A DNA stretch of 64,000 nucleotides from Nonomuraea thailandensis (GCF_024172165.1 NZ_JAMZEB010000002.1:11987501-12051500); one strand, 5' to 3'. Positions 35,872 to 45,459 are shown, numbered from the stretch's first letter. Notes: generated from the letters alone by a model not told the origin. Program-made: numbers and translations.

Positions 35872-36728
35872 CGGCGGTGGCCGGGCGCAGGGCGGCCGTG
35901 TTCGGGTGGACCAGGTTCGGGCTGCTGGTGCTGTTCGTGGTGGTCTTCCTGATCCCCATCTACGTCCTGCTCGTCACCAGCTTCAAGCCGCTCACCGAGG
36001 CGGACCCGGGCCAGGCCTGGAACCTGCCGCAGACGTGGACGACCGAGGCGTGGCGGGTGGCGTGGGAGAAGCTCGCCCCCGGCCTGTGGAACAGCGTGCT
36101 GCTCGCCGTCCCCGGCTCGCTGCTGTCGTGCGCGCTCGGCTCCATGAACGGGTACGTGCTGTCCAAGTGGCGCTTCCCCGGGGCGGACGTGCTGTTCACG
36201 CTGTTCCTGTTCGGGATGTTCATCCCCTACCAGGGGGTGATGATCCCGCTGGTGCAGCTCCTGGTGTCGATCGACCAGTTCGCCGGGCTGCAGGGGGTGT
36301 TCTACGGCGGCATCCCCGGGCTGGTGCTGGCGCACGTGGTCTACGGCATCCCGATCTGCACGCTGATCTTCCGCAACTACTACGTGACGATCCCCGACGA
36401 GCTGATCGAGGCGTCGCGGGTGGACGGGGCGGGCATGCTGCGGGCGTACTGGTCGGTGGTGCTGCCCGTGTCGGGGCCGGCCATCGCCGTGGTGATCATC
36501 TGGCAGTTCACCTCGCTCTGGAACGACTTCCTGTTCGCCGTCTTCCTGACCGGGCCGACGAGCTGGCCCACGACCGTGATGCTGAACAACATCGCGGGCG
36601 CGCAGGCCACCCCGTACAGCCAGCAGATGGCGGCGGCCATCCTGGCGTCCATCCCGACGATGCTGATCTACGTCCTGCTGGGCCGCTTCTTCATGCGCGG
36701 GCTCATGGCGGGGGCGCTCAAGGGGTAG
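35868..36728 (+). CDS. Carbohydrate ABC transporter permease (MalG-like)
   Basis: 286 residues, six helices, EAA loop EASRVDGAGMLRAYWSVVLPVSGPA, and the MalG-type C-terminus FFMRGLMAGALKG. It pairs with the MalF-like subunit as a CUT1 importer channel. Its 3' end overlaps the convergent hydroxyacid dehydrogenase gene by 11 nt. Confidence 0.93.
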   Translation: MTAVAGRRAAVFGWTRFGLLVLFVVVFLIPIYVLLVTSFKPLTEADPGQAWNLPQTWTTEAWRVAWEKLAPGLWNSVLLAVPGSLLSCALGSMNGYVLSKWRFPGADVLFTLFLFGMFIPYQGVMIPLVQLLVSIDQFAGLQGVFYGGIPGLVLAHVVYGIPICTLIFRNYYVTIPDELIEASRVDGAGMLRAYWSVVLPVSGPAIAVVIIWQFTSLWNDFLFAVFLTGPTSWPTTVMLNNIAGAQATPYSQQMAAAILASIPTMLIYVLLGRFFMRGLMAGALKG

Positions 36729-37722
36729 CGACGTGCGCCAGGGGCTCGCCGCGCACGTAGCGGGCCACGTCGGCGGCCACGATCGCGGCGGCCTTCATCG
36801 CCGTCTCCTTGCTGGCTCCCGCCAGGTGCGGGGTCATGACCAGGTTCGGCGCCGTGAGCAGGCGCGAGCCCTGAGGGATCGGCTCCTCGGGGAAGACGTC
36901 CATCGCGGCGCCGAACAGGTGGCCGGAGCCGAGCGCGTCGCACAGGGCGTCGTAGTCGAGCAGCGCCCCCCTGGCGCAGTTGACCAGGACCGAGCCCCGC
37001 GGCATGGCGGCGATCTGAGCGGCGCCGATCAGGCCGGCGGTCTCCGGGGTGGCGCGGGCGTGCAGGGAGACGAACAGCGAACGTTCGAGCAGCTCGGGCA
37101 GCCCGACGCTGTTCGGGGCGTCCACGTACGGGTCGTGGACGAGCACGTTCGCGCCGAAGCCCTCCAGCATGCGGGCCACGCGGCGGCCGATCGCGCCGTA
37201 GCCGACCAGGCCGACCGTGTTGCCCTCCAGCTCCGGGCCGACGTTGTCGTAGGTGTAGTAGTCGCCGCGCCACACGCCGGCGGCCAGGTCGGCGTGCGTC
37301 CGGGGGATGCGGCGGGTGGCGGCCAGCAGCATGGCCAGGGTGTGCTCGGCGGTCGCCACCGCGTTGCGGCCCGGCGCGAACGTCACCGCGACCCCGGCCC
37401 GCGCGGCGGCCTCCAGGTTGGCGTTGACCGGGCCGCCCCTGCTCACGCAGAACAACCGCAGGTCGGGGGAGGCGTCCAGGACGCGCTTGGTGAGCGGGGC
37501 CATCTGGGTCACGCACACCTCGACGCCGCGCAGCGCCTCGATCAGCTCCTCCTCCACGTCGGAGGCCTCGTCCACCTCTCCCACCCGGCCGAACGGCACC
37601 ACCGGCCACGGCAGCGTCAGCTCGCGGAAGTCCACCTCGCCGGGGACCGCGTGCCGGATGGCGTCGATGAGCAGGCGATTCTGGACGAAGTGATCGCCGG
37701 CGGCAAGGACTCGGATGGTCAA
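36718..37722 (-). CDS. 2-hydroxyacid dehydrogenase (D-isomer-specific family)
   Basis: 334 residues. NAD-binding GLVGYGAIGRRVARML, RGSVLVNCARGALLD with the catalytic Arg region, the glutamate in FPEEPIPQGSRLL, and the catalytic histidine in TPHLAGAS mark the D-2-hydroxyacid dehydrogenase family. It is the last gene of a seven-gene sugar operon. The TTG start overlaps the TGA of the histidine-phosphatase gene (TTGA), which supports this start over longer upstream options. It may oxidise a sugar acid or glyoxylate-type intermediate; substrate not known. Confidence 0.9.
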   Translation of the reverse strand: MTIRVLAAGDHFVQNRLLIDAIRHAVPGEVDFRELTLPWPVVPFGRVGEVDEASDVEEELIEALRGVEVCVTQMAPLTKRVLDASPDLRLFCVSRGGPVNANLEAAARAGVAVTFAPGRNAVATAEHTLAMLLAATRRIPRTHADLAAGVWRGDYYTYDNVGPELEGNTVGLVGYGAIGRRVARMLEGFGANVLVHDPYVDAPNSVGLPELLERSLFVSLHARATPETAGLIGAAQIAAMPRGSVLVNCARGALLDYDALCDALGSGHLFGAAMDVFPEEPIPQGSRLLTAPNLVMTPHLAGASKETAMKAAAIVAADVARYVRGEPLAHVATP

Positions 37723-38333
37723 CGAACGGCTCCAATCGGGGAGTTGTACTGCAGCATCGCCACTTGCCCGTCGCGCAGGCGCAGCTCGGTCAGGGCGCAG
37801 TTGTCCAGGCGCGGGAACAGCCGCCGGTACTCGCCGAGCGGCACCCCGATGAGCCGGCACAGGGCCAGCCTGATGGCGGTCGTGTGCGCCACCACCAGCA
37901 CGCGGCCGCCCGGGTGCGCGGCCGCGATGTCGCGCAGCGCGGCGACGAAACGGTCGGCGGCCCGGTGCGGGTCCTCGCCTCCCGGGAGCGGGTGCGCGGC
38001 CGGGTCGGCCTCGAACGCGGCGCGGGCCTCGGGGAAGCGGGCCTGCATCTCGGCCGAGGTGAGGCCGTCGCCCTGGCCGAAGTCCAGCTCCCGCAGCCGC
38101 TCGTCGAGCTGTACCGTCGCACCGGCCTTGGCAGCGGCGGTTTCCGCGGTGATCCGGGCGCGGCTGAGCGGGGAGGCCCAGACCGCGTCCAGGCCCGCGC
38201 CGGCCGCCCAGCCGGCGAGCCGCGCGGCCTGGTCGAGGCCGCGCGGGGTCAGCTCGACGTCGGTGATCCCGGCGTAGCGGTTCTCGGCGTGCCAGACGGT
38301 CTCGCCGTGGCGGACGAGCACGAGGTCGGTCAT
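37719..38333 (-). CDS. Histidine phosphatase family protein
   Basis: 204 residues. The phosphohistidine motif LVRHGETVWHAENRYAG (His9) opens the protein; the second histidine is in VVAHTTAIRLAL, and the acid is in RELDFGQGDGL. Such enzymes dephosphorylate small sugars or act as mutases. In this operon, behind two FGGY kinases, it may recycle a phosphorylated sugar. The ATG overlaps the upstream kinase stop by 4 nt. Confidence 0.92.
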   Translation of the reverse strand: MTDLVLVRHGETVWHAENRYAGITDVELTPRGLDQAARLAGWAAGAGLDAVWASPLSRARITAETAAAKAGATVQLDERLRELDFGQGDGLTSAEMQARFPEARAAFEADPAAHPLPGGEDPHRAADRFVAALRDIAAAHPGGRVLVVAHTTAIRLALCRLIGVPLGEYRRLFPRLDNCALTELRLRDGQVAMLQYNSPIGAVR

Positions 38334-39811
38334 CGGGTGGTGGTCCTCTCGCGGGCGTGTGCGGCGGCGGTCGCGTCGAGCCAGCCGCGCCGTTCCAGCT
38401 CGGTCACGAACCGCAGGTACGGCTCGCGCAGGTCGGCCCCCGACGGCTCCACGACCGCCCTGGTCCTGATCATGCTCGCCGGGTCGCCGCCCGCCAGGAC
38501 GGCCATGCCCAGCGCGGGCTCGGCGTTCTCCCGCAGCGTCACGGGCCGCTCCAGGACGTCGGCCCTGAGCCGCGTCCAGTAGGCGCTCCTCGTCGCGCCG
38601 CCGGTCAGGACCAGCTCGCCGTCCACGGGGGCGCCGAGGAGGTCGAGATAGTCGAAGCACAGGCGCTCGACGAAGGCCGCCCCGAGCAGGATGGCGGCGT
38701 ACCGCTCGGCGTCGTCGGCCGGCTCGCCGAGCGTGAAGCCCTCGGCGTCGGGGGCGGCGAACGGGAACCGCTCGCCGCGCGACACGAGCGGGTAGGTCAC
38801 CGCGGGCGGCACCCGCCACCCGGCCGGGCCGCCGCCACCGGCACGCGGCGCCGCGGGCGGGCGGTCCGCGCCGTAGCGGGCCGCCGCCTCGGCGCTCAGC
38901 GCGTCGAGGTCGCGTCCGGGCAGGTCGCGGGTCAGCGCGCCCGCGCCCGTGCTCGACGCGCCGCCCGGCAGCCACGAGCCGTCCGGGGCGCGGTGCGAGT
39001 ACACCACCCCGAGCGGGTCGTGGATCAGCTCCTTCGTCACGCCCTTCAGCACGAGCGTCGTGCCGAGCACCGAGTTCCAGCTCCCCGGCCGCAGGGCTCC
39101 GGCGCCGAGCTGGGCCGCGCAGCCGTCGGTGGTGCCGGCGATCACCGGGGTGCCGGCGGGGAGCCCGGTCTCCTCGGCCGCCGCCGCGCACACCACCCCG
39201 AGCGTCGTTCCCGGCCGGACGACCTCGGGCAACATCGCGCCGGGCACGCCCAGCGCGTCGAGCACGTCCAGCGGCCAGCGCTCCGCGATGAGGTCCACGC
39301 CGGTCTTGAGCGCGTTGCTCAGGTCGGTCGCGACGGCGTGCCCGGTCAGCCGCCGGTTGACGAAGTCGTTCTGGTGGGCGAGCCGGGCGCCGGCGGGGGC
39401 GCCGGGCAGCAGCCACAGCAGCTTCGGCAGCGCCCAGTTGGGCTGCATGCGCCGGTAGCCGAGCCGTTCCCACACCCGCGCCCCCACCTCGTTGGCGAGG
39501 GAGGCGTCGGCGCGGCGGTCGTCGTACATGAGCGCGGGGGTCAGGGGGCGGCCGGAAGGGTCCGTGAGCAGGATCGTTCCAGAGGTCGCGGCCACCGCCA
39601 CGCCCTCGACGGGCTCCGTGACGGTGCTGACAGCCTCGCGGGTGGCGGCGGCCAGCTCGCGCCACCACTGCTCGGGGTCCTGCTCGTGCCGGGGCCCGTC
39701 GCGGTGGCTGGTCAGGGGGCGGCTGCCGGTGCCGAGCACCCGGCCGTCGCCCGCGACGGCCATCGCCCGGACGCTCTGCGTTCCGAGGTCGATGCCGATC
39801 CACACGCTCAT
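38330..39811 (-). CDS. FGGY-family carbohydrate kinase (first of two)
   Basis: 493 residues. GIDLGTQSVRAMAVAGDGRVLG is the N-terminal phosphate-binding motif, AATSGTILLTDPSGRPLTPALMYDDRRA the substrate region, AGTTDGCAAQLGAG the phosphate-2 loop, and VLTGGATRSAYWTRLRADVLERPV the ATP-binding C-terminal motif. It phosphorylates a sugar or polyol imported by the transporter encoded upstream. Overlaps of 4 nt on both sides show tight coupling. Which sugar is not readable from sequence. Confidence 0.92.
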   Translation of the reverse strand: MSVWIGIDLGTQSVRAMAVAGDGRVLGTGSRPLTSHRDGPRHEQDPEQWWRELAAATREAVSTVTEPVEGVAVAATSGTILLTDPSGRPLTPALMYDDRRADASLANEVGARVWERLGYRRMQPNWALPKLLWLLPGAPAGARLAHQNDFVNRRLTGHAVATDLSNALKTGVDLIAERWPLDVLDALGVPGAMLPEVVRPGTTLGVVCAAAAEETGLPAGTPVIAGTTDGCAAQLGAGALRPGSWNSVLGTTLVLKGVTKELIHDPLGVVYSHRAPDGSWLPGGASSTGAGALTRDLPGRDLDALSAEAAARYGADRPPAAPRAGGGGPAGWRVPPAVTYPLVSRGERFPFAAPDAEGFTLGEPADDAERYAAILLGAAFVERLCFDYLDLLGAPVDGELVLTGGATRSAYWTRLRADVLERPVTLRENAEPALGMAVLAGGDPASMIRTRAVVEPSGADLREPYLRFVTELERRGWLDATAAAHARERTTTR

Positions 39812-41283
39812 GTACGGCTCCTCAGGTCGCTCAGCAGCGGCCACGCGCCGGAGCTGTTGTCGCGCAGGGTGAGGAAGTCCCGGAAGAGCCGGTCGTAGAA
39901 GGCGCGGCGGCCGGGGTCGGGCTCGACGGCGTCGCGCAGCCGTACGTGCCGCGACGCGGCGGCGGCCACGGACGGCGCGGCGCCCGTGGCCGCCAGCCCC
40001 ACCAGGTACGCCCCCCGCGCCCCCACCTCGGTGTCGGCCGAGCGGTGCACGGGCAGCCCGGTGACGTCGGCTATCAGCCGCAGCCAGGGCGCGCTGTTCG
40101 AGCCGCCCCCGCACACCCGCAGCTCGCCGGGCGCGGCCCCGGTGGCCGCCAGGCAGTCGCGGATGACCATCGTCAGCCCTTCGAGCACCGCCCTGGCCAC
40201 GTCCGCGCGGCCGTGCTCGAACGACATGCCCAGCAGCGCCCCGCTCGCCAGCGGGTTCGAGAACGGCGCCCGCTCGCCCGCGGGCGACAGGTACGGCAGG
40301 AACGCCAGCCCGCCCGCCCCCGGCCGGCTGGACATCGCCAGCTCGCCCAGCTCGGCGGGCTCCGACAGCCCGAGCAGCCGGCACGTCCACTGCACCACCT
40401 CGGTGCCGGCGAACGTCGGGAACGCCCGCAGGTAGCCGCCGGGCAGCGCGATCGTGATGCCGATCGGCTCGCCGTCCAGGCCGGGGGTGTCGACGACGAC
40501 CTCGGTGCAGAGCGTCGTGCCGAGGATGCCGCACGCCTGCCCCGGCTCCACCGCCCCCGCGCCGAGCGCGGTCGAGGCGATGTCGTACGGGGCCATCACG
40601 ACCGGAGTGCCGGCGGCCAGCCCGAGCGCCGCGGCGGCCCCGGCGGTGAGCGCGGCGACGGGGCAGGGGCGGATCTCGGGGAGCAGCCGCTCGGCCCAGC
40701 CCAGCCCGAACATGGACAGCAGCTCAGGCGCGTACGCCCGTGCCCGCAGGTCCATGAACGGCGCCGACGCGTCGGACTCGTCGGCCACCTGCTCCCCGGT
40801 CATCCGGGAGAAGATCCACCCGCCGCAGGTCAGCATGGTGCTCGACCGGGCCAGCCGCCCGGGGCCGTGCTCGCCCAGCCAGGCGAGGACGGCGTGCGGC
40901 AGCCCGGACGCGGCCGAGGACCCGTTGATCCGGAACGCCTCGGCGGCCAGCCCGTCGCGGGTCCACCTGTCGACGATCGAGGCGGCCCTGGCGTCGTTCC
41001 AGAGGACGGCGGGCCCGGTGGGCTCACCGTCGGCGTCCACCAGCCAGCAGCCGTCGCCCTGGGCGGTGATCGCGACGAAGTCGGCGCCGCCGACCTGGCC
41101 GGCGACCTCGCGCACGGTGGCGGCGACCGCGTCCCAGACGGCGTGCATGTCCTGCTCGGCGTGGCCGGGCGCGGGCCTGGACACGACGGTCGCGCGCCTG
41201 GCCACGGCCGCTTCCGCGCCGGTGGAGTCGTACCCGACGGCCTTGATGACCGTGGTGCCCGCGTCCACGCAGATGATCGCCAT
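39808..41283 (-). CDS. FGGY-family carbohydrate kinase (second of two, erythritol-kinase-like)
   Basis: 491 residues. VDAGTTVIKAVGYDSTG, ITAQGDGCWLVDADGEPTGPAVLWNDARA and VCGGGSNSAPWLRLIADVTGLPV are the FGGY landmarks. The AQGDG-W-D-GEP-GPA-LW-DARA block recalls erythritol/threitol kinases (EryA) as I remember them, so a tetritol or pentitol substrate is possible; confidence in that detail is low. It sits between the permease and the other kinase with 4-nt or smaller overlaps. Confidence 0.9.
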   Translation of the reverse strand: MAIICVDAGTTVIKAVGYDSTGAEAAVARRATVVSRPAPGHAEQDMHAVWDAVAATVREVAGQVGGADFVAITAQGDGCWLVDADGEPTGPAVLWNDARAASIVDRWTRDGLAAEAFRINGSSAASGLPHAVLAWLGEHGPGRLARSSTMLTCGGWIFSRMTGEQVADESDASAPFMDLRARAYAPELLSMFGLGWAERLLPEIRPCPVAALTAGAAAALGLAAGTPVVMAPYDIASTALGAGAVEPGQACGILGTTLCTEVVVDTPGLDGEPIGITIALPGGYLRAFPTFAGTEVVQWTCRLLGLSEPAELGELAMSSRPGAGGLAFLPYLSPAGERAPFSNPLASGALLGMSFEHGRADVARAVLEGLTMVIRDCLAATGAAPGELRVCGGGSNSAPWLRLIADVTGLPVHRSADTEVGARGAYLVGLAATGAAPSVAAAASRHVRLRDAVEPDPGRRAFYDRLFRDFLTLRDNSSGAWPLLSDLRSRT

Positions 41284-42515
41284 CAGGCCCTGCCGTGCGA
41301 GGTCCTGGACCGGCGCGAGACGGAGTCGACGATGACGGCCAGCAGCAGCACCGCCCCGGTGACCACGAACCGGATCGAGGAGTCCAGGTTGAGCAGGGTC
41401 AGGCCGCTGGAGATGGACTGGATCACGATGATGCCGAGCAGCGCGCCGAACGCGGTGCCGCGCCCGCCGAACAGGCTGGTGCCGCCGATCACGGCCGCCG
41501 CGATGGCGTTGAGGTTGACGTCGCCCGACCCGCTGCTCTGGTTGGCCGCGGCCAGCCGGGCCGCGGCCAGGATGCCGCCGACCGCGGCGAACGTCGAGCA
41601 GAGCACGAAGACGGAGGTGTAGATCGCCCTGACGTTGATGCCCGCCCGGCGCGCGGCCTCCACGTTGCCGCCCACGGCGTAGACGGCGCGGCCCCACTTC
41701 GTCCGTGACAGCAGGTAGTGCATGATCAGGACGAGCGCCACGAAGAAGACGAACATCCAGCCCACGCCGCGCGTCTGCCCGAGGTACCAGACCACGAACG
41801 CCAGCACCGCCAGCAGCGCCACGCTCCTGACGGCCAGCGTGGAGACGCCCCTGGCCGACAGCCCGGCCCTGCGCCGCTCCCGCGCGTGCAGGTATCCGCT
41901 GGCGAACAGCCAGACGGCCGCGATCACGGCGAGCGTGTACGACAGCCAGGCCGGCACGAAGTCGAGCTGGGCGAAGTTCACCAGCCCCGAGTCGAACGGC
42001 AGGTTGATCGAGCCCTTGGTGCCCAGCACGTAGAGCTGGAGCCCGAGGAAGGCCAGGAGCCCGGCCAGCGTGATGACGAAGCTGGGCACGCCGAACCGGT
42101 TGAAGAGCTGCCCGTACAGCCAGCCGATGACCGCGCCCATGAGCACCGACGCCAGGATGGCCAGCCAGACCGGCAAGCCCTCGCTGACGAACAGCACCGC
42201 CAGCACCGCCCCCGACAGGCCGCTGACGGAGCCGACGGACAGGTCGATCTGGCCGACCAGCAGCACGCAGACGATGCCGAGCGCGATGACGCCGACGGCG
42301 GCGGACTCCAGGGTGAGGTTCACCAGGTTCGCGCTGGACAGGAAGATCGGGTTCAGGATCTGGAACACCGACCAGATGACGATGAGCCCCACCACGACCG
42401 GGATGACGCCCAGGTCACCGCCGCGGGCCCGCTCGACCACGTCGGTCAGCGCGCCGCGCAGCCCTTCCCGGCTCCGCAGCCGCTCGTCCTGGCGGTCGGT
42501 CGCCGTTGTCGTCAC
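41283..42515 (-). CDS. Sugar ABC transporter permease (XylH/RbsC class)
   Basis: 410 residues with about ten to twelve hydrophobic helices. GQIDLSVGSVSGLSGAVLAV, NRFGVPSFVITLAG, GGNVEAARRAGINV and NAIAAAVIGGTSLFGGRGT are conserved landmarks of CUT2 permeases, and the length is close to XylH. The GTG start (AAAGGACAGAGG upstream) overlaps the ATPase stop as GTGA. It forms the channel for the sugar bound by the lipoprotein at 43.3-44.4 kb. Confidence 0.94.
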   Translation of the reverse strand: MTTTATDRQDERLRSREGLRGALTDVVERARGGDLGVIPVVVGLIVIWSVFQILNPIFLSSANLVNLTLESAAVGVIALGIVCVLLVGQIDLSVGSVSGLSGAVLAVLFVSEGLPVWLAILASVLMGAVIGWLYGQLFNRFGVPSFVITLAGLLAFLGLQLYVLGTKGSINLPFDSGLVNFAQLDFVPAWLSYTLAVIAAVWLFASGYLHARERRRAGLSARGVSTLAVRSVALLAVLAFVVWYLGQTRGVGWMFVFFVALVLIMHYLLSRTKWGRAVYAVGGNVEAARRAGINVRAIYTSVFVLCSTFAAVGGILAAARLAAANQSSGSGDVNLNAIAAAVIGGTSLFGGRGTAFGALLGIIVIQSISSGLTLLNLDSSIRFVVTGAVLLLAVIVDSVSRRSRTSHGRA

Positions 42516-43276
42516 GACCTCTGTCCTTTCTGGGCGCGCCGGGACACCACGTTGTCGGTGGCGCCGGTGATGGCGGCGACGATGTCCTCGGTGGAGACGC
42601 TGTCGACGTCGAAGAGCCCGTTGTTGCGGCCGAGCCGGAGCACCGCGACGGTGTCGGCGACGGCCTTCACGTCCGCCATGTTGTGGCTGATCATGATGAC
42701 GCCCAGGCCGTTCTCGCGCAGCCGCTCGACCAGGTTGAGCACCTCGGCCGTCTGGGCCACGCCGAGCGCGGCGGTGGGCTCGTCCAGGATGATGATCTTC
42801 GGGTCGCCGAGCAGCGACCTGGCGATGGCCACCGTCTGCCGCTGGCCGCCCGACAGCGCGGCGACCGGCACCCGCACGCTCGGGATCTTCGCGGAGAGCT
42901 GGCGGAGCAGCTCCCACGAGCGGGTCTCCATGGCCACGTCGTTCAGCCGCAGCGGGCGGATCTCCTGGCCGAGGAACAGGTTCTGGATGACGTTGAGGTT
43001 CTCGCAGAGCGCGAGGTCCTGGAAGACCGTGGCGATGCCCAGCTTGTGGGCGGCGGCCGGGGTGGGGATCTCCACCTGGCGGCCCTCGAACGTGATCGTG
43101 CCGCCGTCCGGCGGATGAACCCCGGAGAGGATCTTGACCAGCGTCGACTTGCCCGCGCCGTTGTCGCCGACGATGGCGACGACCTGGCCGGCCGCGACAT
43201 CGAGCTCGATGTCGGTGAGCGCGGCCACGGCGCCGAAGGTCTTGCTGATCCCGCGCAGGGACAGGACGGTCATCAC
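42512..43276 (-). CDS. Sugar ABC transporter ATP-binding protein (single-domain, CUT2)
   Basis: 254 residues. Walker A GDNGAGKST, signature ALSGGQRQT, Walker B IIILDEPTAALG, H-loop ISHNMADV. Most CUT2 ATPases (RbsA, XylG) have two fused ATPase domains of about 500 residues; this one has a single domain, as in FrcA-type systems. GTG and ATG starts (43276 and 43273) both overlap the binding-protein stop. Confidence 0.94.
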   Translation of the reverse strand: MMTVLSLRGISKTFGAVAALTDIELDVAAGQVVAIVGDNGAGKSTLVKILSGVHPPDGGTITFEGRQVEIPTPAAAHKLGIATVFQDLALCENLNVIQNLFLGQEIRPLRLNDVAMETRSWELLRQLSAKIPSVRVPVAALSGGQRQTVAIARSLLGDPKIIILDEPTAALGVAQTAEVLNLVERLRENGLGVIMISHNMADVKAVADTVAVLRLGRNNGLFDVDSVSTEDIVAAITGATDNVVSRRAQKGQRS

Positions 43277-44376
43277 TTGATCCCGAGCTCTTCGCAGCCC
43301 TTGGCGTACTCACCGGAGCAGACGTCGGCGGCCTTCATGATGCCGCTGTCGAACAGCACTTCCTTGATGTTCTCCTTGGTCACGACCGTGGGGACGAACA
43401 GCTCGGACGGCGTGTCGTAAAGGGTCGTCTTGCCCGCGGGCTTCTTGCCCTGCATGAACTCCCAGGCCACGTTGGCCGACGCCTCGGCGACGATCTTGAT
43501 GGGCTTGGAGATCGTGTTGTACTGGTCGCCCGCGACGATGCGCTGGGCGGCGGCCACCTCGGCGTCGTTGCCGGTGACCGGCGGCACCTTCACGCCGGCG
43601 GCCTTGAACGCGGCGATCGTGCCGCCGCCGGTGCCGTCGTTGGCCGCGACCACGCCGACGATCTGGTCCTTGAACTGGGTGATCTGGCCGCTGACCCAGG
43701 TCTGCGCCTTCTCCGGCTGCCAGTCGGGAGTGTCGTACTCGGCCAGCAGCTTGAACCCGCTCGGGTCCACCGCGCTGTGGATGCCCTTCTTGATCAGCCC
43801 GGCCGCCGCGTCCGTGGGCGAGCCGTTGACCTGGAGGATGCCGCCCTCGGCGTTCTCCGCCTTGAGGTGGTCGACCAGCGACTGGGCGATCAGCGAGCCG
43901 ATCTTCTCGTTGTCGAAGGAGATGTAGTAGTCGGCCGGGGTGGCCGGGATGGGCCGGTCGTAGGCGATGATCGGCACCTGCTGTGCCTGCGCGGACTTGA
44001 CGATGGTGGCCGCGGCGGCGGAGTCGACCGGGTCGATCACGATGGCCTTGACGCCCTGGGCGAGCGCGGAGTTCGCCTGCTGCTGCTGCTTGGCGGCGTC
44101 GGAGTCGGCGTTCTGGTAGATGACCTCGCAGGTCGGGCAGAGTTGCTTCATCTTGGCCTCGAACAGCGGCTTGTCCTGCAGCTCGTACCGGGTGGAGGCG
44201 AGGTCGGGCATGAGGAAGGCGACCTTGGCGTTCTGCACGCCGCCGTCACCGCCGCCGGTGCCCCCGCCTGCGTCCGAGCCGGAGCCGCAGGCCGCCAGCA
44301 CGGAGCCTGCGAGCACTGCCACTGCGGCGAACGCGGAGGTCCGCATCTGAGCTCTGTTCACGGTTTTCTTCCTCAC
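43273..44376 (-). CDS. Sugar ABC transporter substrate-binding lipoprotein (CUT2, XylF-like)
   Basis: 367 residues. Signal peptide with lipobox LAAC (about Cys30), a Gly-rich tether, then a periplasmic-binding-protein type-1 fold: VAFLMPDLASTRYELQD, AIVIDPVDSAAAATIVKSAQ, IAYDRPI, VAANDGTGGGTIAAF and VTGNDAEVAAAQRI are XylF-like. It is the first gene of the seven-gene operon, whose promoter region carries the element shared with the SorC gene. Confidence 0.93.
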   Translation of the reverse strand: MRKKTVNRAQMRTSAFAAVAVLAGSVLAACGSGSDAGGGTGGGDGGVQNAKVAFLMPDLASTRYELQDKPLFEAKMKQLCPTCEVIYQNADSDAAKQQQQANSALAQGVKAIVIDPVDSAAAATIVKSAQAQQVPIIAYDRPIPATPADYYISFDNEKIGSLIAQSLVDHLKAENAEGGILQVNGSPTDAAAGLIKKGIHSAVDPSGFKLLAEYDTPDWQPEKAQTWVSGQITQFKDQIVGVVAANDGTGGGTIAAFKAAGVKVPPVTGNDAEVAAAQRIVAGDQYNTISKPIKIVAEASANVAWEFMQGKKPAGKTTLYDTPSELFVPTVVTKENIKEVLFDSGIMKAADVCSGEYAKGCEELGIK

Positions 44377-44483
44377 TTACGCCGGGTCCGAACGCAACCT
44401 GCCCCCGACACAGGGAACGCCTTCACACGAGCGCACACCCTGTGGTGCGGCTCACGTTAGCGCGCGTTCAGAAACTTTGTCCA

Positions 44484-44496
44484 GCAAAAGTGTTCA
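44484..44496 (-). promoter_or_regulatory. SorC-type operator candidate at the sugar operon promoter
   Basis: On the minus strand TGAACACTTTTGC, followed by TGGAC, lies about 110 nt before the binding-protein start and touches the last codons of the sorC gene. It differs at one of 13 positions from the element upstream of sorC itself (45483-45495). An imperfect AACTTTG/CAAAAGT dyad surrounds it. Confidence 0.6.
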
Positions 44497-45459
44497 GAGC
44501 TGGTGGGCGGCTGCCAGAAGGCCCTCCGCGGTCGGGGTGTCCGTGACGAGCTGGTTGAAGTAGCCGCCCTTCGCGCCGGCCACGATCGAGAGCACCTTCT
44601 CCGCGCCGACCGCGACGGCGATCGTGTGCGGGATGCGGCGCAGCTCCTCGGGCTTGGCGGCCACCAGGCGCTCGCTGCCCGGGTAGGTGACGGCGGCACC
44701 GTCGCGGTCGTAGGTCCGCATGCACACGTCGCCCACCGCCTGGCGCAGGCCCTCGGCGTCGCGGGGCATCAGCGAGGGCACCATCTGCCTGGTCAGCGGG
44801 GGCGAGCCGACGCCCACGACCGCGCACTTGGCGTGCGCCCACAGGTCCATGACCCGGCGCACGGAGGGCTCGTGCTGCAACGAGTAGAACAGCTCCGGCC
44901 CCGGCAGCGCGGGCGCGTAGAGGTAGGCGGGCACGCCGCCGACGCGCTCGGCCAGGATGCGGGTGGTCTCGTTGGTCTGGAACCAGGGCTGCGGCTCCTC
45001 CTGGCCGCCCACGGCGGGGGCGATCGTGACGCCCGGGTAGTGGCCGAGGCCCTCGCGGGCGCACTCGTACACCGTCGTGCCGGAGGAGACCAGCACGACG
45101 TCACCCGACTCCAGGCCGACGGTGGCCAGCGCGCGGGTCACCCCGGGGGCCAGCCACGGGCCGAGCGCCGGGCCGCTGACCTTGGGCACCAGGTGGACGC
45201 GGTCCAGGCCGAGCGCCCGCGCCACCTCGGCGGCCAGCGGGCCGTCGCCGAGCGCTGCCGGGCGGTGCACCCTGATCTCGACGATGCCCTGCTTGCGGGC
45301 CTCGGTGAGCAGCCGGCTCACCGTCGCCCTGCTGACTCCCAGGCGTTTGGCGATGTCACCCTGGGTGGCGTCCTCCAGGTAGTACTGCTGGGCCGCCGCG
45401 TACATCAGCTCGTGAGGGAACCGGGCCTGAGCCTCGGGGGCGACGTCGGCGGCATTCAT
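44494..45459 (-). CDS. SorC/DeoR family sugar-binding transcriptional regulator
   Basis: 321 residues. The N-terminal HTH YYLEDATQGDIAKRLGVSRATVSRLLTEARKQGIVEIRVH is the SorC type, followed by a sugar-phosphate-binding domain (VLVSSGTTVYECAREG, AVVGVGSPP, VAVGAEKVLSIVAGAKGGYFNQLVTD). It should sense a phosphorylated product of the adjacent kinases and control the operon downstream on the same strand. ATG at 45459 has AGGAG about 8 nt upstream. Confidence 0.94.
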   Translation of the reverse strand: MNAADVAPEAQARFPHELMYAAAQQYYLEDATQGDIAKRLGVSRATVSRLLTEARKQGIVEIRVHRPAALGDGPLAAEVARALGLDRVHLVPKVSGPALGPWLAPGVTRALATVGLESGDVVLVSSGTTVYECAREGLGHYPGVTIAPAVGGQEEPQPWFQTNETTRILAERVGGVPAYLYAPALPGPELFYSLQHEPSVRRVMDLWAHAKCAVVGVGSPPLTRQMVPSLMPRDAEGLRQAVGDVCMRTYDRDGAAVTYPGSERLVAAKPEELRRIPHTIAVAVGAEKVLSIVAGAKGGYFNQLVTDTPTAEGLLAAAHQL

